Source of the DNA: Romboutsia lituseburensis DSM 797
Lineage (GTDB): Bacteria > Bacillota > Clostridia > Peptostreptococcales > Peptostreptococcaceae
Assembly: GCF_900103615.1 (NCBI RefSeq)
Contig: NZ_FNGW01000002.1
Coordinates: 248,001-312,000, forward strand
Length of the DNA stretch: 64,000 nucleotides
Direction of reading: 5' to 3'
Part shown: in pieces, positions 52,520 to 61,465 of the stretch
How the letters are laid out: every line of letters starts with the position of its first letter
Numbering within the stretch: position 1 is the stretch's first letter
Program-made: the position numbers and the translations under genes
The notes under the pieces: model-generated
The model's database searches: none
Seen by the model: the letters and a program-made list of their open reading frames with translations, nothing else
Told to the model about the DNA's origin: nothing

Positions 52520-55060
52520 ATGGCTCTACAGCTTAAAGAGAGGTTAAAAAAAAGTTTTAAAATTTTATTTATATTTTTTATATTGTTTTTTTTGTTTATT
52601 GAGCTAAAAAAGTTCATATTTGATGTAAATAGCAATTCTATTTTTTACTATCTTTCTAATATTTCCGTGTTAAAATATCTAATAATTATATTCTCAGGTA
52701 TTCTAGCTTTTTTACCTATGTGCTTATATGATTTCACATTAAAACCAGTGCTAAAAAGTAATATAACAAACAAATATATCCTAAAATATTCATGGATTTG
52801 CGCTTCTATCTCTAATATAATAGGTTTTGCTGGTTCTACATCAATAGGACTTAAGCTACACTTTTATAAAAATTATTACTTAGATAAAAAAACATTCCTA
52901 ACTCACATTAGTCAAATTTTATTTTTTAATATCTCTGGATTATCGCTACTTTGCTTGTTTCACGTAATATTTAATTTTAAGTTTTTATTTCTTAATAACA
53001 TTAATAAACCTTTAATTCCGACTTTAACAGTATTATTACTATCATCTTATATTATTGGATTATGTGTTTATTTAGTTTTTAATCAATTTAAACATAGTAA
53101 TCCTAAAAATATATCTAAATGGATTAAAATAATCCTTATATCGTGTCTAGAATGGATTTTAGCAACATTACTTTTGTATTTTATTGCTAGATTAATCAAT
53201 ATCTCAATTAGCTTTAAAGATTATTTTCCTATTTTTATACTTTCAGTATCTATAGGTATTGTAAGTATGATTCCTGGTGGTTTTGGAAGTTTTGATTTAA
53301 CATTTTTATTAAATTTAGAGATATTAGGAGTTAGTAAAGAATTAGGTGTAATTGCTTTGATTCTTTATAGATTAAGTTATTATATAATCCCTTTAATATT
53401 AGGGCTTATAACTTATCTATACGATAATTGGAAAAATTTAAATTCAAAGTTTAATGGTGTTCCTTCGCTTATACTATCTTCTTCTGCAAATTTTATACTT
53501 ATGTTTTTAATTTTTTCAACAGGTATTGTATTGCTAATTTCAGCAGCTTTGCCTTCTGTAATTTATAGACTAAAACTTATAAGTCACATTGCTAATTATT
53601 ATATAATTAATCTTTCTCATATGATTTCTGTAATAATTGGTTTTTTACTTATTTCACTCTCAAGGATAATTCATTATAAATCTAAAGATGTATATAAGCT
53701 TACTTTATTATTACTCATTTGTGGTTCTATATTTACATTTGCAAAAGGACTCGACTACGAAGAAGCTCTGTATTTAGCAATTGTAGGATTTATACTGTTT
53801 ATTAGTAAAAAAAGCTTCTATAGGGAGAAATTTATCATGACATGGGGGAGAATTTTACAAGATTTTATCATATTATTTTTCATATTTATAATTTATGCAT
53901 TTATAGGATACATAAATGCGCCTTCTAGTCAATTAATTCTACCAAGCTTTTTAGAAAATCTAGTTTACACAAATTACAAACATTTAATAATAAGTAGTTT
54001 TATAGGTTTTATTATTGCATTAGCATTTTTACTTCTAATTTATAAAAAAAATAAAAATAAAATCCCTCCTCATTTAACACTTGATAAATGTGAAAATGAG
54101 CTAGACAATTTTTTATCTATATATGAAGGAAGCCCACTAACTCATTTAATATATCTAAAGGATAAAATGCTTTATTTTAATAAGAATAAAGATGTTCTAT
54201 TTCAATTTAGTGTATATTCAGATAAGTTAGTTGTTTTAGGAGGTCCTATAGGCAATAAATACAGTATTCAATCTGCTATTGAAGAATTTTATGATTATTA
54301 TAATAAGTACGGATACACTCCTGTTTTTTATCAAGTAGATAAAAATACATTATCATTTTTACATGAGTTTGGATATGACTTTTTAAAATTAGGCGAAGAG
54401 GCTAAGATTTCTATTGATTCATTCAGCCTAACAGGTAAAAGAATGAAGGGTATCAGAACTTCTATTAATAAAGTAGAAAAAGAAGGTTATATGTTTGAAG
54501 TTATAAAACCACCATTTACTTCTAGCTTTTTAAATGAACTAAAGTCTGTATCAGATAATTGGCTAGATGGCAAAGATGAAAAAGGATTTTCCCTAGGATT
54601 TTTTGATGAATATTACCTTTCTAAGTCACCGATATGTGTAGTTCAAGATGCGAATTATAATATAATGGGATTTTCTAATATAATGCCAATGTATGACAAT
54701 GATAGCTTTTCTATAGACTTAATGAGATTTTCTAAAAATGCCTGCAGAGGTATTATGGATTTTATGTTTGTAAATCTAATAAACTATGGAAGTAAAAATA
54801 AATTTAAGTTTTTTAATATAGGCATGGCCCCTCTATCTAACGTTGGAACCTCAAAATATTCTTTTTTAAGTGAAAAAATAGCATCTCAAGTTTATAGTCA
54901 TGGTCAACATTTTTATTCTTTTCAAGGCCTTAGATCATTTAAAGAAAAGTATGCTACAACATGGGAACCTAAGTATTTAGCATATAGAAAAAGATCTTCT
55001 CTTTTGTTTACTATGATGCAAGTTACATTGTTAATTTCAAGAAAAATAAAATATAAATAA
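52520..55060 (+). CDS. mprF: MprF-like lysylphosphatidylglycerol synthase/flippase
   Basis: An 846-residue bifunctional membrane protein. Residues 1-about 510 are a flippase-type region of about 14 helices (UPF0104 part at 1-310). The C-terminal cytoplasmic DUF2156 domain (about 525-840) has VLGGPIGNKYSIQSAIEEFYDYY, KRMKGIRTSINKVEKEGY, ELKSVSDNWLDGKDEKGFSLGFF and FNIGMAPLSNVG. It transfers an amino acid, usually lysine, from tRNA to phosphatidylglycerol and flips the product, giving resistance to cationic peptides. AAGGGGG precedes ATG 52520. Its promoter region shares the WalR-type boxes. Confidence 0.9.
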   Translation: MALQLKERLKKSFKILFIFFILFFLFIELKKFIFDVNSNSIFYYLSNISVLKYLIIIFSGILAFLPMCLYDFTLKPVLKSNITNKYILKYSWICASISNIIGFAGSTSIGLKLHFYKNYYLDKKTFLTHISQILFFNISGLSLLCLFHVIFNFKFLFLNNINKPLIPTLTVLLLSSYIIGLCVYLVFNQFKHSNPKNISKWIKIILISCLEWILATLLLYFIARLINISISFKDYFPIFILSVSIGIVSMIPGGFGSFDLTFLLNLEILGVSKELGVIALILYRLSYYIIPLILGLITYLYDNWKNLNSKFNGVPSLILSSSANFILMFLIFSTGIVLLISAALPSVIYRLKLISHIANYYIINLSHMISVIIGFLLISLSRIIHYKSKDVYKLTLLLLICGSIFTFAKGLDYEEALYLAIVGFILFISKKSFYREKFIMTWGRILQDFIILFFIFIIYAFIGYINAPSSQLILPSFLENLVYTNYKHLIISSFIGFIIALAFLLLIYKKNKNKIPPHLTLDKCENELDNFLSIYEGSPLTHLIYLKDKMLYFNKNKDVLFQFSVYSDKLVVLGGPIGNKYSIQSAIEEFYDYYNKYGYTPVFYQVDKNTLSFLHEFGYDFLKLGEEAKISIDSFSLTGKRMKGIRTSINKVEKEGYMFEVIKPPFTSSFLNELKSVSDNWLDGKDEKGFSLGFFDEYYLSKSPICVVQDANYNIMGFSNIMPMYDNDSFSIDLMRFSKNACRGIMDFMFVNLINYGSKNKFKFFNIGMAPLSNVGTSKYSFLSEKIASQVYSHGQHFYSFQGLRSFKEKYATTWEPKYLAYRKRSSLLFTMMQVTLLISRKIKYK

Positions 55061-55082
55061 GGCTACTTTAGTAAGTAGCCTT
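55059..55082. terminator. bidirectional terminator
   Basis: 10-bp stem (55059-55068 with 55073-55082), 4-nt loop and T run, between the convergent mprF-like and amidase genes. Confidence 0.85.
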
Positions 55083-55086
55083 TTAT

Positions 55087-56730
55087 TTATATTTTTATAT
55101 ATTCTCCAGATACATATCCATATCCATTTTTATACTTAATTTTATACCATCCATTTTTACTTTCTAATATCTCTATCTTATTTCCCTTTGTTAATGATCC
55201 TATTTTTGAATAGCTTGAACTATATCCGCTTCTTACATTTAGACTCGTTGCTGTCACAACTCCACTTTTTGAACCATTGCTACTTGGAGGTGTTATTTGC
55301 GGTTGATTTGTATTACTTGTTGATATATATTCTCCAGACACATATCCATATCTATTTCCATACTTAATTTTATGCCATCCATTTTTGCTTTCTAATATCT
55401 CAACTTTACTCCCCTTTGTTAATGATCCTATTTTTGAATAACTTGACCCATATCCACTTCTTATATTTAAACTTGTTGCTGTTACAACTCCATTTTTAGA
55501 GTTACTTATAGAAGGTTTTTCTCCCGAGTTTGTTATATCATCACTTCCATCGGAATTTTTTATATAAGACGATGATATAAATCCATATCTACTTCCATAC
55601 TTAATTTTATACCATCCATTTTTAGATTCTACTATCTCAACTTTACTTCCTTTTGATAAAGATCCTATAACTGAGTAACTAGTACCATACCCACTCCTTA
55701 CATTAAGATTTGTTGCTGTTACTATACCATACTTTACATTACTATTTATAGGAGGCTTTTCTTCTGGTATTTGACTACCTGGGTTTAGCTTTACATTTTC
55801 CTTTAGGTAACTTTCTATTCCATTAGCTATTGATACTGCTAACTTATCTTGATATACGGGATCTGATAATTTATTATTTTCTTGAGCATTTGATATAAAT
55901 CCTGTTTCAAATAAAGAAGATACCATATTAGTTTCTCTTAAAACTACAAAGTTAGCTGACTTAACTCCCCTGTCTCTTCCCTGAGTAGACTTTATTGCAT
56001 TATTATGTATCCCCGTAGAATAAGGCCTATGGCTTGTTTTTTGCGTATGATGATATGTTTCAATCCCATTTGACGATTCGTTACTTGAAGAATTTAGATG
56101 TATAGAAATAAAAGCATCTGCTCCATAAGCATTTGCCATCTGAGCTCTCTCTCCTAAAGGTATAAATACATCAGAAGTTCTACTCATTTTTACTTGAATA
56201 CCCTTTTGTTTTAATTTTAGCTCTACACTTTTAGCTATTTGCAAACTTAATTCATCTTCAAATTTTCCAAATCCACTGGCTCCATTATCACTTCCCCCAT
56301 GTCCTGGATCTACAAATACTTTATAAAAATCTCTATTTACAGAATTTGCTCTTTGATTAGCATACATTATTGTCTTATCACCAGATACATAAACCTCTAG
56401 TATATGTATTTTATTATCTATTTTATTGCTTAAAAATACAGTTCCTTCTTTTATAGGATATACTATTCCATTTTCATCTATCTCTACAGTTTCATTATTA
56501 GACATTTCCCAACCAGAATATTGAGATAAATCTAGAGTTTCACCTTTTTTAATAGATACGCCATTTTCGACTATTATATCATTTGCATCATATTTATCCG
56601 CTATAGATTCAAATTCTAATTCTATATTGCTATTAGCATTTACTATATCTACTTTAGATAAGATAGGCAATGAGGATAAAATACTTAAAGCTGCTACTTG
56701 TGTAGCCCTTTTGTTGACTATTTTTTTCAA
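55087..56730 (-). CDS. secreted N-acetylmuramoyl-L-alanine amidase with three SH3b domains
   Basis: A 547-residue secreted wall hydrolase. Signal peptide 1-32, an immunoglobulin-like domain (about 35-115), an Amidase_3 domain (about 135-318) with zinc ligands in VDPGHGG, the Glu in FEDELSLQI and SIHLNSS, and the catalytic Glu in FETGFISN. Three SH3b repeats (about 335-392, 413-470, 490-547; each VTATxLNxRSGYxxSYxxIGSL) follow. Start is TTG 56730 after GGGAGG. It cuts the MurNAc-L-Ala bond; SH3b repeats hold it to the wall. Confidence 0.92.
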   Translation of the reverse strand: MKKIVNKRATQVAALSILSSLPILSKVDIVNANSNIELEFESIADKYDANDIIVENGVSIKKGETLDLSQYSGWEMSNNETVEIDENGIVYPIKEGTVFLSNKIDNKIHILEVYVSGDKTIMYANQRANSVNRDFYKVFVDPGHGGSDNGASGFGKFEDELSLQIAKSVELKLKQKGIQVKMSRTSDVFIPLGERAQMANAYGADAFISIHLNSSSNESSNGIETYHHTQKTSHRPYSTGIHNNAIKSTQGRDRGVKSANFVVLRETNMVSSLFETGFISNAQENNKLSDPVYQDKLAVSIANGIESYLKENVKLNPGSQIPEEKPPINSNVKYGIVTATNLNVRSGYGTSYSVIGSLSKGSKVEIVESKNGWYKIKYGSRYGFISSSYIKNSDGSDDITNSGEKPSISNSKNGVVTATSLNIRSGYGSSYSKIGSLTKGSKVEILESKNGWHKIKYGNRYGYVSGEYISTSNTNQPQITPPSSNGSKSGVVTATSLNVRSGYSSSYSKIGSLTKGNKIEILESKNGWYKIKYKNGYGYVSGEYIKI

Positions 56731-56837
56731 TTGATTTCCTCCCTCATATTTTTATTTTAATTTTATCTTAATTTTGACCCTTATGTCAATTTATGTAAAT
56801 TTAATTTCAATTAAATTACTTTAAAATTTTGCATAAA

Positions 56838-56866
56838 AAAAGTATCCAAATATATGGATACCTTTT
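56838..56866 (-). terminator. terminator of the rbs operon
   Basis: GTATCCA/TGGATAC-centred stem (about 56838-56848 with 56855-56866) and T run, 17 bp beyond the rbsB stop codon. Confidence 0.75.
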
Positions 56867-56883
56867 TATCAAATAATTAAACT

Positions 56884-57777
56884 TTACTTAGTTATTAACT
56901 TTAATTCTACTGGTATATAATTATCTATATCTTTTCCAATTAATACATTATGAACTGCATCTACAGCCGTTTCACCTATTAATATTGGTTGTTGTGCTAC
57001 AGTAGCTGCCATTTTTCCTTTTTTAACTGATTCAACAGCATCTTCAGTTGCATCAAATCCAACAACTAATACATTTTTCATATTTGCAGCTTCTAATGCT
57101 TTCTGAGCGCCTAAAGCCATTTCATCATTTTGAGCAAATACTGCATCTATATTATCTTTTGATTGTATTATATTTTCCATTACTGAAAGTCCCTTAGTTC
57201 TATCAAAGTCTGCACTTTGCTTTGCTACTAATTCAAATTCACTTTTTTTAATACCCTTTTCAAATCCAGCTCCTCTATCTCTAGTAGCTGAAGAACCTGC
57301 TATACCTTCAAGTTCTACTATATTTCCTTTTTTGTTTAACTTATCCATTAAAAAGTCTGCTGCCATTTTACCACCTGCTATATTGTCTGATGCAACGTGT
57401 GATAAAACTTTTCCACCATTCGCAGCTCTATCTACTGTTATTACTGGTAAATCATTATTGTTTGCTATCATTACTGATGCTATTGCTGAATCTGAATCAA
57501 CAGGATTTAAAAGTACTATATCTACATTTTTAACACTTATATCTTCCATATTTGATACTTCTTTTGCTGGGTCATTTTGAGAATCAAGTACTACTACTTC
57601 ATATCCTAATTCTTTTGCTTTGTTTTCAACTCCAGTTTTTAAGTCTACGAAAAATGGATTATTTAGTGTTGATACTATAAGTCCTATTTTTTTTGCACCA
57701 CTATCTTTTGTAGTACATCCTACAAGTAATGATGATGATAATATTATCGTTATTATAATAGAAAGAAATTTTTTCAT
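56884..57777 (-). CDS. rbsB: ribose ABC transporter substrate-binding lipoprotein
   Basis: A 297-residue sugar-binding lipoprotein. Lipobox LLVGC at about residues 17-21, then the periplasmic-binding fold with IGLIVSTLNNPFFVDL, DSQNDPAKE, DAVFAQNDEMALGA and VVGFDAT. Last gene of the leftward rbs operon; AGGAGG precedes ATG 57777. Confidence 0.94.
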   Translation of the reverse strand: MKKFLSIIITIILSSSLLVGCTTKDSGAKKIGLIVSTLNNPFFVDLKTGVENKAKELGYEVVVLDSQNDPAKEVSNMEDISVKNVDIVLLNPVDSDSAIASVMIANNNDLPVITVDRAANGGKVLSHVASDNIAGGKMAADFLMDKLNKKGNIVELEGIAGSSATRDRGAGFEKGIKKSEFELVAKQSADFDRTKGLSVMENIIQSKDNIDAVFAQNDEMALGAQKALEAANMKNVLVVGFDATEDAVESVKKGKMAATVAQQPILIGETAVDAVHNVLIGKDIDNYIPVELKLITK

Positions 57778-57789
57778 TTTTATTTCCTC

Positions 57790-58764
57790 CTAATTACTTT
57801 TTCTGTCAAGTAGTACAGCTATTAGTATAACCACACCTTTTACCATCATTTGATAATATGATGATACGTCTAATATATTAAGAGCATTACTTAATACACC
57901 TATTATTAATGCACCTATTATTGTTCCACCTATTTTACCCTTACCACCAGTTAAGCTAGTTCCCCCAAGTACAACTGCTGCTATTGCATCTAGTTCATAT
58001 CCTGTTCCTGCTGTTGGTTGTGCTGAGTATAATCTTGAAGTTATTATTATACCTGCTATTGCTGATAATACTCCACTTATTGTGTATACCCATATTTTTA
58101 TTTTATCAGTGCTAAGTCCTGATAACTTTGTTGCTTCTTCATTTGACCCTAGAGCATATGTATATCTACCCATTTTAGTATTTTTTAGTATATATGCACA
58201 TACAGCAAATACTAATATCATTATTATTGCAGGTGTTGGTATAGATAATATTTCTCCTCCACCTATTTTCCCAAAGTTTATTGCAAGGTCAGAGCTTCCA
58301 AGTGTTATTGGCTTTCCATCTGTAAATACTAATGTTAAACCTCTTAAAACTGTCATTGTAGCAAGTGTTGCTATAAATGGTTGCAACTTTCCTTTAGATA
58401 TTATAAATCCATTTAAGAAACCTACTCCTGCTCCTATTATAATAGAAGCTAAAACTCCAATTGCTATACTTTGTCCTGATGCTAATAAACTTGCACATAC
58501 TGCCCCACTTATTGCAAGTATTGAACCTACTGAAAGGTCTATTCCACCTGTTAATATTACAAACGTCATACCAGCTGCTATTATTGCATTTATTGATGTT
58601 TGTCTTAATATATTAAATATATTTTTACTACTTAAAAATGATGGGCTTAGTATTGATACTACTGCTACTAACAATACTAGTCCTACTAAACTTTTATATT
58701 TTACTAATAATTCCTTTATATCTAGGTTTTTGCTTTTCGTATCTTGTATACAGTTTGATTGCAT
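57790..58764 (-). CDS. rbsC: ribose ABC transporter permease
   Basis: A 324-residue inner-membrane permease with about ten helices and the sugar-permease signature GGTSLTGGKGKIGGTIIGALIIG near the C-terminus. AAGGAGG precedes ATG 58764; the rbsA stop lies 2 bp upstream. Confidence 0.94.
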   Translation of the reverse strand: MQSNCIQDTKSKNLDIKELLVKYKSLVGLVLLVAVVSILSPSFLSSKNIFNILRQTSINAIIAAGMTFVILTGGIDLSVGSILAISGAVCASLLASGQSIAIGVLASIIIGAGVGFLNGFIISKGKLQPFIATLATMTVLRGLTLVFTDGKPITLGSSDLAINFGKIGGGEILSIPTPAIIMILVFAVCAYILKNTKMGRYTYALGSNEEATKLSGLSTDKIKIWVYTISGVLSAIAGIIITSRLYSAQPTAGTGYELDAIAAVVLGGTSLTGGKGKIGGTIIGALIIGVLSNALNILDVSSYYQMMVKGVVILIAVLLDRKSN

Positions 58765-58766
58765 AA

Positions 58767-60260
58767 TTATATTGCCTCCTTAGTTTCTACTGCACATTTT
58801 AATATAGCCTCTTGTGTTGCATCTTTTATGTCAAATTCACCTGTTATCATTCCATGGCTTAAAACTAAAATTCTATCACTTAAACCTAATATTTCTGGCA
58901 TTTCTGAAGATATCATTATTACTGCTTTTCCTTGTGATTTAAATTCATTTATTAAGTCATATATTTCTTTTTTAGCTCCAACGTCTACTCCTCTTGTAGG
59001 TTCATCAAGTATAAGTACGTCAGGGTGTGTCATAAGTGCTTTTGCTATTGCTATTTTTTGTTGATTTCCACCACTTAAGTTTCTTATTAATTGATCTTGA
59101 CTTGGAGTTTTTATTCTTATTCTTTCTATATAACTTTTAACTCTTTCATCTTCTTGCTTTTTATTTATTTTAAATAAAGATGATATTCTATCTAGTGATG
59201 ATATTGTCATATTTTCCTTTACTGATAAATCAAGTATTAGTCCATCACCTTTTCTATCTTCACTAACGTATGCAATTCTATGCTTTAATCCATCTTTACA
59301 GCTTTTTGCTTCTACTTTCTTTCCTTTTACAATTATATTTCCACTAGTTTTTCTTATATGTCCATATATTGTTTTAGCAAGTTCCGTTCTTCCTGCTCCC
59401 ATAAGCCCTGATATACCTAAAATCTCTCCAGCCTTTACCTCAAAGTTTATATCTTTTACATATTCATTATTTAGATTTTCTACTTTTAAAATATTTTCTC
59501 CCATTTTTACATCTAATCTTGGGAATTGGTCTGTAAGCTTTCTACCTACCATCATTTCTATCATTTTATCTTCATCTAAATTTTCTATTTTTTCTTTCCC
59601 AACATATTTACCATCTCTAAGTACAGTTATAGAGTCACATATTTCAAATATTTCTTTTAGTCTATGTGATATATAAACTATAGATTTACCTTCTTCTTTT
59701 AATTCATTTATTACTTTAAATAAGCTTTCAGTTTCTTTGTCCGTTAAAGCATCTGTTGGCTCATCCATTATTATTATTTTTGCATCTAATGATAAAGCTT
59801 TTGCTATTTCTATCATTTGTTGTTGACCTATACTTAAACTTTTAACTAATTCTTTTGAACTTGTATTTACGTTTAACTTATTTAATAATTTGTCTGATTC
59901 TTCATGAAGTTTAGTAAAATCTATTCTAAATCCTTTTTTAGGTTCTCTACCTAAAAATATATTTTCACCAATACTTAAATCAGGTAATAAGTTAAGCTCT
60001 TGATGTATTATTGCTATACCTTTTTCAGTAGCATCTTTGGGCCCTTTTATATCTTCTTCTATTCCTTTATAAAAGATTTTTCCACCATCTTTTTTATAAA
60101 CCCCACTTAATATTTTCATAAGTGTAGATTTACCAGCTCCATTTTCTCCCATAAGAGCCATTACAGTTCCTTCATATAGTTCTAGGTTTACACCATCTAA
60201 AGCTTTTACTCCTGGGAACTCTTTAACTATATTTGTCATTTTTAAAATAGGTGCTTTCAT
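58767..60260 (-). CDS. rbsA: ribose ABC transporter ATP-binding protein
   Basis: A 497-residue double ATPase of the RbsA/MglA class. First half: Walker A GENGAGKST, signature LSIGQQQ and Walker B IIMDEPTDAL. Second half has the degenerate P-loop GLMGAGRTEL, the signature LSGGNQQK and LILDEPTRGVD. GGGGG precedes ATG 60260. Confidence 0.95.
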   Translation of the reverse strand: MKAPILKMTNIVKEFPGVKALDGVNLELYEGTVMALMGENGAGKSTLMKILSGVYKKDGGKIFYKGIEEDIKGPKDATEKGIAIIHQELNLLPDLSIGENIFLGREPKKGFRIDFTKLHEESDKLLNKLNVNTSSKELVKSLSIGQQQMIEIAKALSLDAKIIIMDEPTDALTDKETESLFKVINELKEEGKSIVYISHRLKEIFEICDSITVLRDGKYVGKEKIENLDEDKMIEMMVGRKLTDQFPRLDVKMGENILKVENLNNEYVKDINFEVKAGEILGISGLMGAGRTELAKTIYGHIRKTSGNIIVKGKKVEAKSCKDGLKHRIAYVSEDRKGDGLILDLSVKENMTISSLDRISSLFKINKKQEDERVKSYIERIRIKTPSQDQLIRNLSGGNQQKIAIAKALMTHPDVLILDEPTRGVDVGAKKEIYDLINEFKSQGKAVIMISSEMPEILGLSDRILVLSHGMITGEFDIKDATQEAILKCAVETKEAI

Positions 60261-60264
60261 TTAA

Positions 60265-61173
60265 CTACCCCCTGAAGTTTTCTACGTCTTTTAATGTAGG
60301 TAATGAACTTTGTGCTCCTTCTTTCATTACTGAAAGTGCTCCTACTTTTGATGCAAAGTCCATAGCTTCTTCTATATTTTTATTATTTGCAAATGCTACT
60401 GATAATGCTCCTGTATAACTATCTCCTGCTGCTGTCGTGTCTATCGCTTCTACTTTATATGCTTTTTTAAACATACTTTTTTCTTTATTTATATATAAGC
60501 TTCCTTTTGAACCTAATGTTACTATAAGTTCTTTTACACCTTTTTGTATCATTTTTTTAGCAGCTAATTGTATATCCTCTTCACAATTTATTTGTACACC
60601 ACTTATTATTTCAAGCTCTGTTTCATTTGGTGTTAATAAATCAACATTTTCTATTAACTCATCTTCTAAAACTACTGCTGGTGCTGGATTTAATATTGTA
60701 TATTTTCCAAGTTCTTTTGCTTTTTTTAGCGTATACTTTATAGTGTCAAGTGGTGTTTCTAATTGAACAACTACTATATCACTATTTTTTATTGCCTCAA
60801 TATTTTCATCTATATCATTTGGTGTTAATTTAAAATTTGCTCCTGGAGCTACTACTATACAGTTTTCAGCATTCTTGTCTACTGTTATAAGTGCTACTCC
60901 TGTTGGTCCATTTTCAACATTTATGTAATTTGTGCATACTTTATCATTTTTAAGTGCATTTATTAAAGTTTGTCCAAATCCATCATTACCAACTTTTCCT
61001 ATCATTGACACATTCCCGTTTAATCTTGCCATGGCAACTGCTTGATTGGCACCTTTTCCACCTGGTACTTCTTTAAAATTGCTTCCTATTAAAGTTTGTC
61101 CTGCTTTAGGCATATTATCTACTTTTACTACTAAGTCCATATTTAAACTACCTATAACACATATTCTCTTCAT
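60265..61173 (-). CDS. rbsK: ribokinase
   Basis: A 302-residue PfkB-family kinase that phosphorylates ribose. N-terminal GSLNMDLVVKVDNMPKAGQTL, GGKGANQAVAMARL, the TLGSKGSL segment and the catalytic DTTAAGDSYTGAL anion hole. It heads the operon rbsK-A-C-B; TAGGAGG precedes ATG 61173. No rbsD or rbsR lies here, unlike in many Firmicutes. Confidence 0.94.
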   Translation of the reverse strand: MKRICVIGSLNMDLVVKVDNMPKAGQTLIGSNFKEVPGGKGANQAVAMARLNGNVSMIGKVGNDGFGQTLINALKNDKVCTNYINVENGPTGVALITVDKNAENCIVVAPGANFKLTPNDIDENIEAIKNSDIVVVQLETPLDTIKYTLKKAKELGKYTILNPAPAVVLEDELIENVDLLTPNETELEIISGVQINCEEDIQLAAKKMIQKGVKELIVTLGSKGSLYINKEKSMFKKAYKVEAIDTTAAGDSYTGALSVAFANNKNIEEAMDFASKVGALSVMKEGAQSSLPTLKDVENFRG

Positions 61174-61417
61174 AGCTTTCCTCCTACTGTAACGTCTAAA
61201 ATGCTTAATTTATTTAAATCTATTTATCTGTTTTTATTTTATTATTAATTTTACTTTTTATAGAATATCACATTCAACCATTTAGTGCAACACATTAATT
61301 CAATTAAACACATTTTTTATATAAAAAAAAACAAAAGAATACATTAAATGTTATTTTTATAACATTTAATGTTTATTAGTTCATTATTGAATGATTTATA
61401 TTTTATTTATGCACACT
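61174..61417. other. rbs upstream region with a hairpin and repeated AACACATT
   Basis: The region holds an AACACATT motif at 61289-61296 and 61307-61314, a possible regulator site. It also holds a perfect 14-bp hairpin (61341-61354 with 61359-61372) with a T-rich minus-strand tail, which can end transcription from the GGDEF gene. I see no cre site. Confidence 0.4.
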
Positions 61418-61465
61418 AAAAAAACTCTTAAAGTAAAATTATAATTTTACTTTAAGAGTTTTTTT
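61418..61465 (-). terminator. terminator overlapping the 3' end of the GGDEF gene
   Basis: A perfect 48-bp palindrome (arms of 24 bp) starts inside the last eight codons and covers the stop codon of the 61439 gene. The minus-strand run of Ts ends it. Confidence 0.75.

Noticed and set aside
58082-58783. 233-codon frame opposite rbsC
   Set aside because: Same reason: antisense shadow of a well-identified permease gene.
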